46,272 bases of DNA, taken from contig DATKZY010000220.1 in NCBI GenBank assembly GCA_035527715.1, positions 1-46,272 of the forward strand. The letters are read 5' to 3'. The position numbers and the translations under genes were made by a program. The DNA comes from DSUN01 sp035527715 (GTDB lineage Bacteria > Planctomycetota > PUPC01 > DSUN01). This document shows positions 44,394-46,272 of the stretch, piece after piece. The stretch's first letter is position 1. Every line of letters starts with the position of its first letter. The notes under the pieces are model-generated. The model made no database searches and was not told the origin of the DNA. It saw only the letters and a program-made list of their open reading frames with translations.

Positions 44394-46272
44394 TCAGAAC
44401 TTGATGATGCCCTTCTTCCTCAGCTCCAGCGCCTTCTCCAGCACCTCGATCATCTCGGGCGTATACCGGCACCCAATATCCCCCCCATCGCTCGCCTTCC
44501 CGCGGCACGGGCTGGTCGGCTTCAGACGATAGTCGAAGTTCGCCGGGTCGCGGAACTGAGGATCAGCGCTGAAACAAGACCGGCCAGGCTTCGCGAGCGA
44601 CTTGTAGCCGCTCTTGCCGTGGTACACGTCGCACCAGTCCACCCGTGTACCCTCTCTGACGGAGTCCACCCGGCCGGTTATGGAGTTGAGGAGCACGTTG
44701 GGCTCCTGTGCGAACTGCGCCGAGCCAGTGACTGTGCAAAACCGCATCTCGCAAGGGGCGCTCGCCTGAACTGAGGGCGCGACTATGTTGTCGAGCCGGG
44801 CCCTCGCGCTTGCCTCGACCATCATCTGCAGGCAGAGAGAGTCGCGGATCTCAGTCGGCCCGCGAAGACTGACGATCCCGACAAGCACGGAGTCTTCGAC
44901 AGTACACTCCACGCCTTCGACCGTCTCAAGACTGAAGAAGCTACCGGCCGCGTATGCGATCAGGGAGTACATTCGAAATGATCCGGCTGCTCCGGCGAGA
45001 GCTCCCCGTCCGAGCGGCTTACTGCCGTGCCCCTGACTGTACCGGGCGATCAGATGTCCCACGGACACGTCCCGCGCTGCGGCTGTTACGGGAATGGGCC
45101 CGATCTTCTCAAAGGCCAGGTCAAGCACAGGCCAACACGCGTTACCGCCTCTGAGAGTCAATCCCTGCTTGGCGATCCTCACCCCAGCGTATGTGGCGCT
45201 GTCCTGGATCTCGATCAGGCTGTTCGGGGGTGCCGCATCAATGGCGGCTTGGATGGTCTTGAAATCGCCCTTGCCGTCCTGGCGGACGGTGAGGAACTTG
45301 CCGAGGGTTTCGGTGGCTTTGAGCATTTCGGCGAAGGCGGGCTTGCGGGTCGCGTCGGTGACAGGGCGGGTCTTTGGATAGTCGGTCTTGAGCTTCTCGA
45401 TCAGGGGTTTGAGGTCGAAGAGTTCTTTCTTCTCGAAGAGTTTCACGGCCTCGGCGTAGAGCTTCTCGGCTTCGGATTCGGCGATGCCGGCCTTGGCGGC
45501 GGCGAGGGCAGCGGCCACGTCGTCCTTGTGGGCGGCGAGCCAGGGGGACTTTTCATATTTCTTCTCAATGGCGGCCAGGGCGGACTCGGCGGCGGAGAAG
45601 TCCTTCTTGTCGAGAAGGGCATTGGCGGAGGCAAAGGCGGCCGCGGCCAGGGGGTCAAGATAGCGGTCTATCGCGGCGCCCAATGCCTTGGCCTTGTGGA
45701 AGAATGCCTCGGCGGCCGCAGGATCGCGGGGCAGAGACGCCCCGCCCACAGAGAGGAGGAAGATGCCCGCCGCGAGGTGGTCGTCCGCGCTGTCGGAGTC
45801 CACCGTGAGACTGAGGAGCCGTTGCACGGAGCGGGCACTCAGTTCGGGCCATTCGTGGCTCTCGGTCTTGCCGGTCTCGAACTGGGCGGTGATGGCCTTG
45901 TCGTCGGCCTTCACCAGGTCGGCGTTGATGCCAGGGATGAGGAGGGAGCCCTTGCGCAGCTTGGGCGTGGCCGTGTTGATCCGCTCGATCATCTTGAGCT
46001 TGAGCTTGCCCAATCGCTCCAGCTCGTCGCGGCGAGTGGCGAGGCGGGAGGAAAACGGTGTCAGGTGTTCGGTGTTGGGGGTTGGGGGTAAGAGCTTGGA
46101 GAGGGCTTCAAGGGCGGCGGCGAAGTCCCAGCGGGCCACCAGGGCCTCGACGGGCTTCATTGCCTCGGCGAATCTCGCCTCGGCCTCTGCTCGCCGCCGC
46201 GCTTCCGCCTGCCGCTGTCTTTCCTCTTGTTCTTTCTTCTTGGCGTCCTCATCTTCCTTGGCGGTCGTTTTC
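44394..46272 (-). CDS. Beta-helix (pectin-lyase-like) protein with N-terminal coiled coil (5' end beyond window)
   Basis: The frame stays open to the window edge, so the true start is outside. Its visible beginning (TAKEDEDAKKKEQEERQRQA) is a charged coiled coil. A helical TPR-like part with SAAESALAAIEKKYEKSPW follows to about residue 300 of the visible part. Next is a right-handed beta-helix region: FLTVRQDGKGDFKTIQAAIDAA, the DUF1565/pectinesterase-like entry motif, then many short beta turns. A CDVYHG..FSADPQFRDPANFDYRL-like end is typical of polysaccharide-associated proteins. Two repeats are translated in frame within it (45725-45749 and 46056-46088). Location and substrate are unknown. 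Confidence 0.8.
   Translation of the reverse strand, partial: KTTAKEDEDAKKKEQEERQRQAEARRRAEAEARFAEAMKPVEALVARWDFAAALEALSKLLPPTPNTEHLTPFSSRLATRRDELERLGKLKLKMIERINTATPKLRKGSLLIPGINADLVKADDKAITAQFETGKTESHEWPELSARSVQRLLSLTVDSDSADDHLAAGIFLLSVGGASLPRDPAAAEAFFHKAKALGAAIDRYLDPLAAAAFASANALLDKKDFSAAESALAAIEKKYEKSPWLAAHKDDVAAALAAAKAGIAESEAEKLYAEAVKLFEKKELFDLKPLIEKLKTDYPKTRPVTDATRKPAFAEMLKATETLGKFLTVRQDGKGDFKTIQAAIDAAPPNSLIEIQDSATYAGVRIAKQGLTLRGGNACWPVLDLAFEKIGPIPVTAAARDVSVGHLIARYSQGHGSKPLGRGALAGAAGSFRMYSLIAYAAGSFFSLETVEGVECTVEDSVLVGIVSLRGPTEIRDSLCLQMMVEASARARLDNIVAPSVQASAPCEMRFCTVTGSAQFAQEPNVLLNSITGRVDSVREGTRVDWCDVYHGKSGYKSLAKPGRSCFSADPQFRDPANFDYRLKPTSPCRGKASDGGDIGCRYTPEMIEVLEKALELRKKGIIKF
45725..45749. 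repeat. Half palindrome GTGGGCGGGGC.. inside the beta-helix gene
   Basis: On the minus strand 24 of 25 bases match the left arm of the element at 44302-44332. It is translated in frame as VGGASLPRD. Confidence 0.82.
46056..46088. repeat. Heptamer array inside the beta-helix gene
   Basis: Four CAACACC-type heptamers on the minus strand are translated as PPTPNTEHLTP. The array is related to that at 2937-2960, with about 30 kb and several unrelated genes between the two. Confidence 0.68.

Overview
This window is about 46 kb of GC-rich bacterial DNA that most resembles a Planctomycetota (PVC-superphylum) genome, probably from a metagenome. The hints are tandem type-IV-pilin-like genes with a C-terminal FFDSHVEYW signature, a PEP-CTERM protein, a MoxR / DUF58 / BatA / VWA / DUF4175-like / prenyltransferase-repeat operon, HEAT and beta-helix secreted proteins, and an RRM RNA-binding protein. 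This lineage call is an inference from gene content; there is no rRNA or tRNA in the window. Many genes have readable sigma70-like promoters (TTGACA-like, 16-18 nt, TATAAT-like) and AAGGAG-type ribosome sites, and these decide several starts.

Layout. 1-3986: tail of an unseen gene, an RRM protein with its own promoter, long leader and terminator, a DUF3568 lipoprotein, and a polyol dehydrogenase / xylulokinase operon. 4190-8385: three pilin-like paralogs preceded by a polytopic membrane protein. 8816-12602: a three-gene overlapping operon (short antitoxin-like remnant, DUF433 protein, and a large secreted transglutaminase-like / discoidin / CBM9-like protein). 12783-15296: a PEP-CTERM beta-propeller protein behind a poly-C promoter, and a C45-family acyltransferase. 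15436-20220 (plus strand): YfcE-like phosphodiesterase, PEGA lipoprotein and PfkB kinase, then zinc-ribbon protein, LemA and HtpX. 20295-26428 (minus): CoA-transferase, MFS transporter, HEAT protein, an unrecognised 539-aa protein, and a DapF-family enzyme with an altered substrate pocket. 26611-27606 (plus): a YqjD/YqjE/YqjK-like trio of small membrane proteins. 27647-42068 (minus): an eight-gene, tightly coupled MoxR operon devoted to the cell envelope. 42190-43910: two sugar ABC permeases. 44394-end: a partial secreted beta-helix protein.

The most striking pattern is not a gene. Intergenic spaces, operon junctions and even coding sequences carry short tandem arrays with 7-, 8- or 9-bp periods. 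These usually come as two complementary arrays facing each other, so that the transcript folds into a long hairpin. Each locus has its own repeat unit but the architecture is the same, often with a GGAC/GTCC or GGTCA-like core. Further palindrome families (CCTCCCGAAGGT..ACCTTCGGGAGG with compensatory changes; TGTCATGCNGAGC..GCTCGGAATGACA; GTGGGCGGGGC..GCCCCGCCCAC) are interspersed. Some of these are translated in frame inside genes, and one forms the start of a signal peptide. I consider this repeat system, and the DapF-like enzyme lacking distal-carboxylate contacts, the two best leads.
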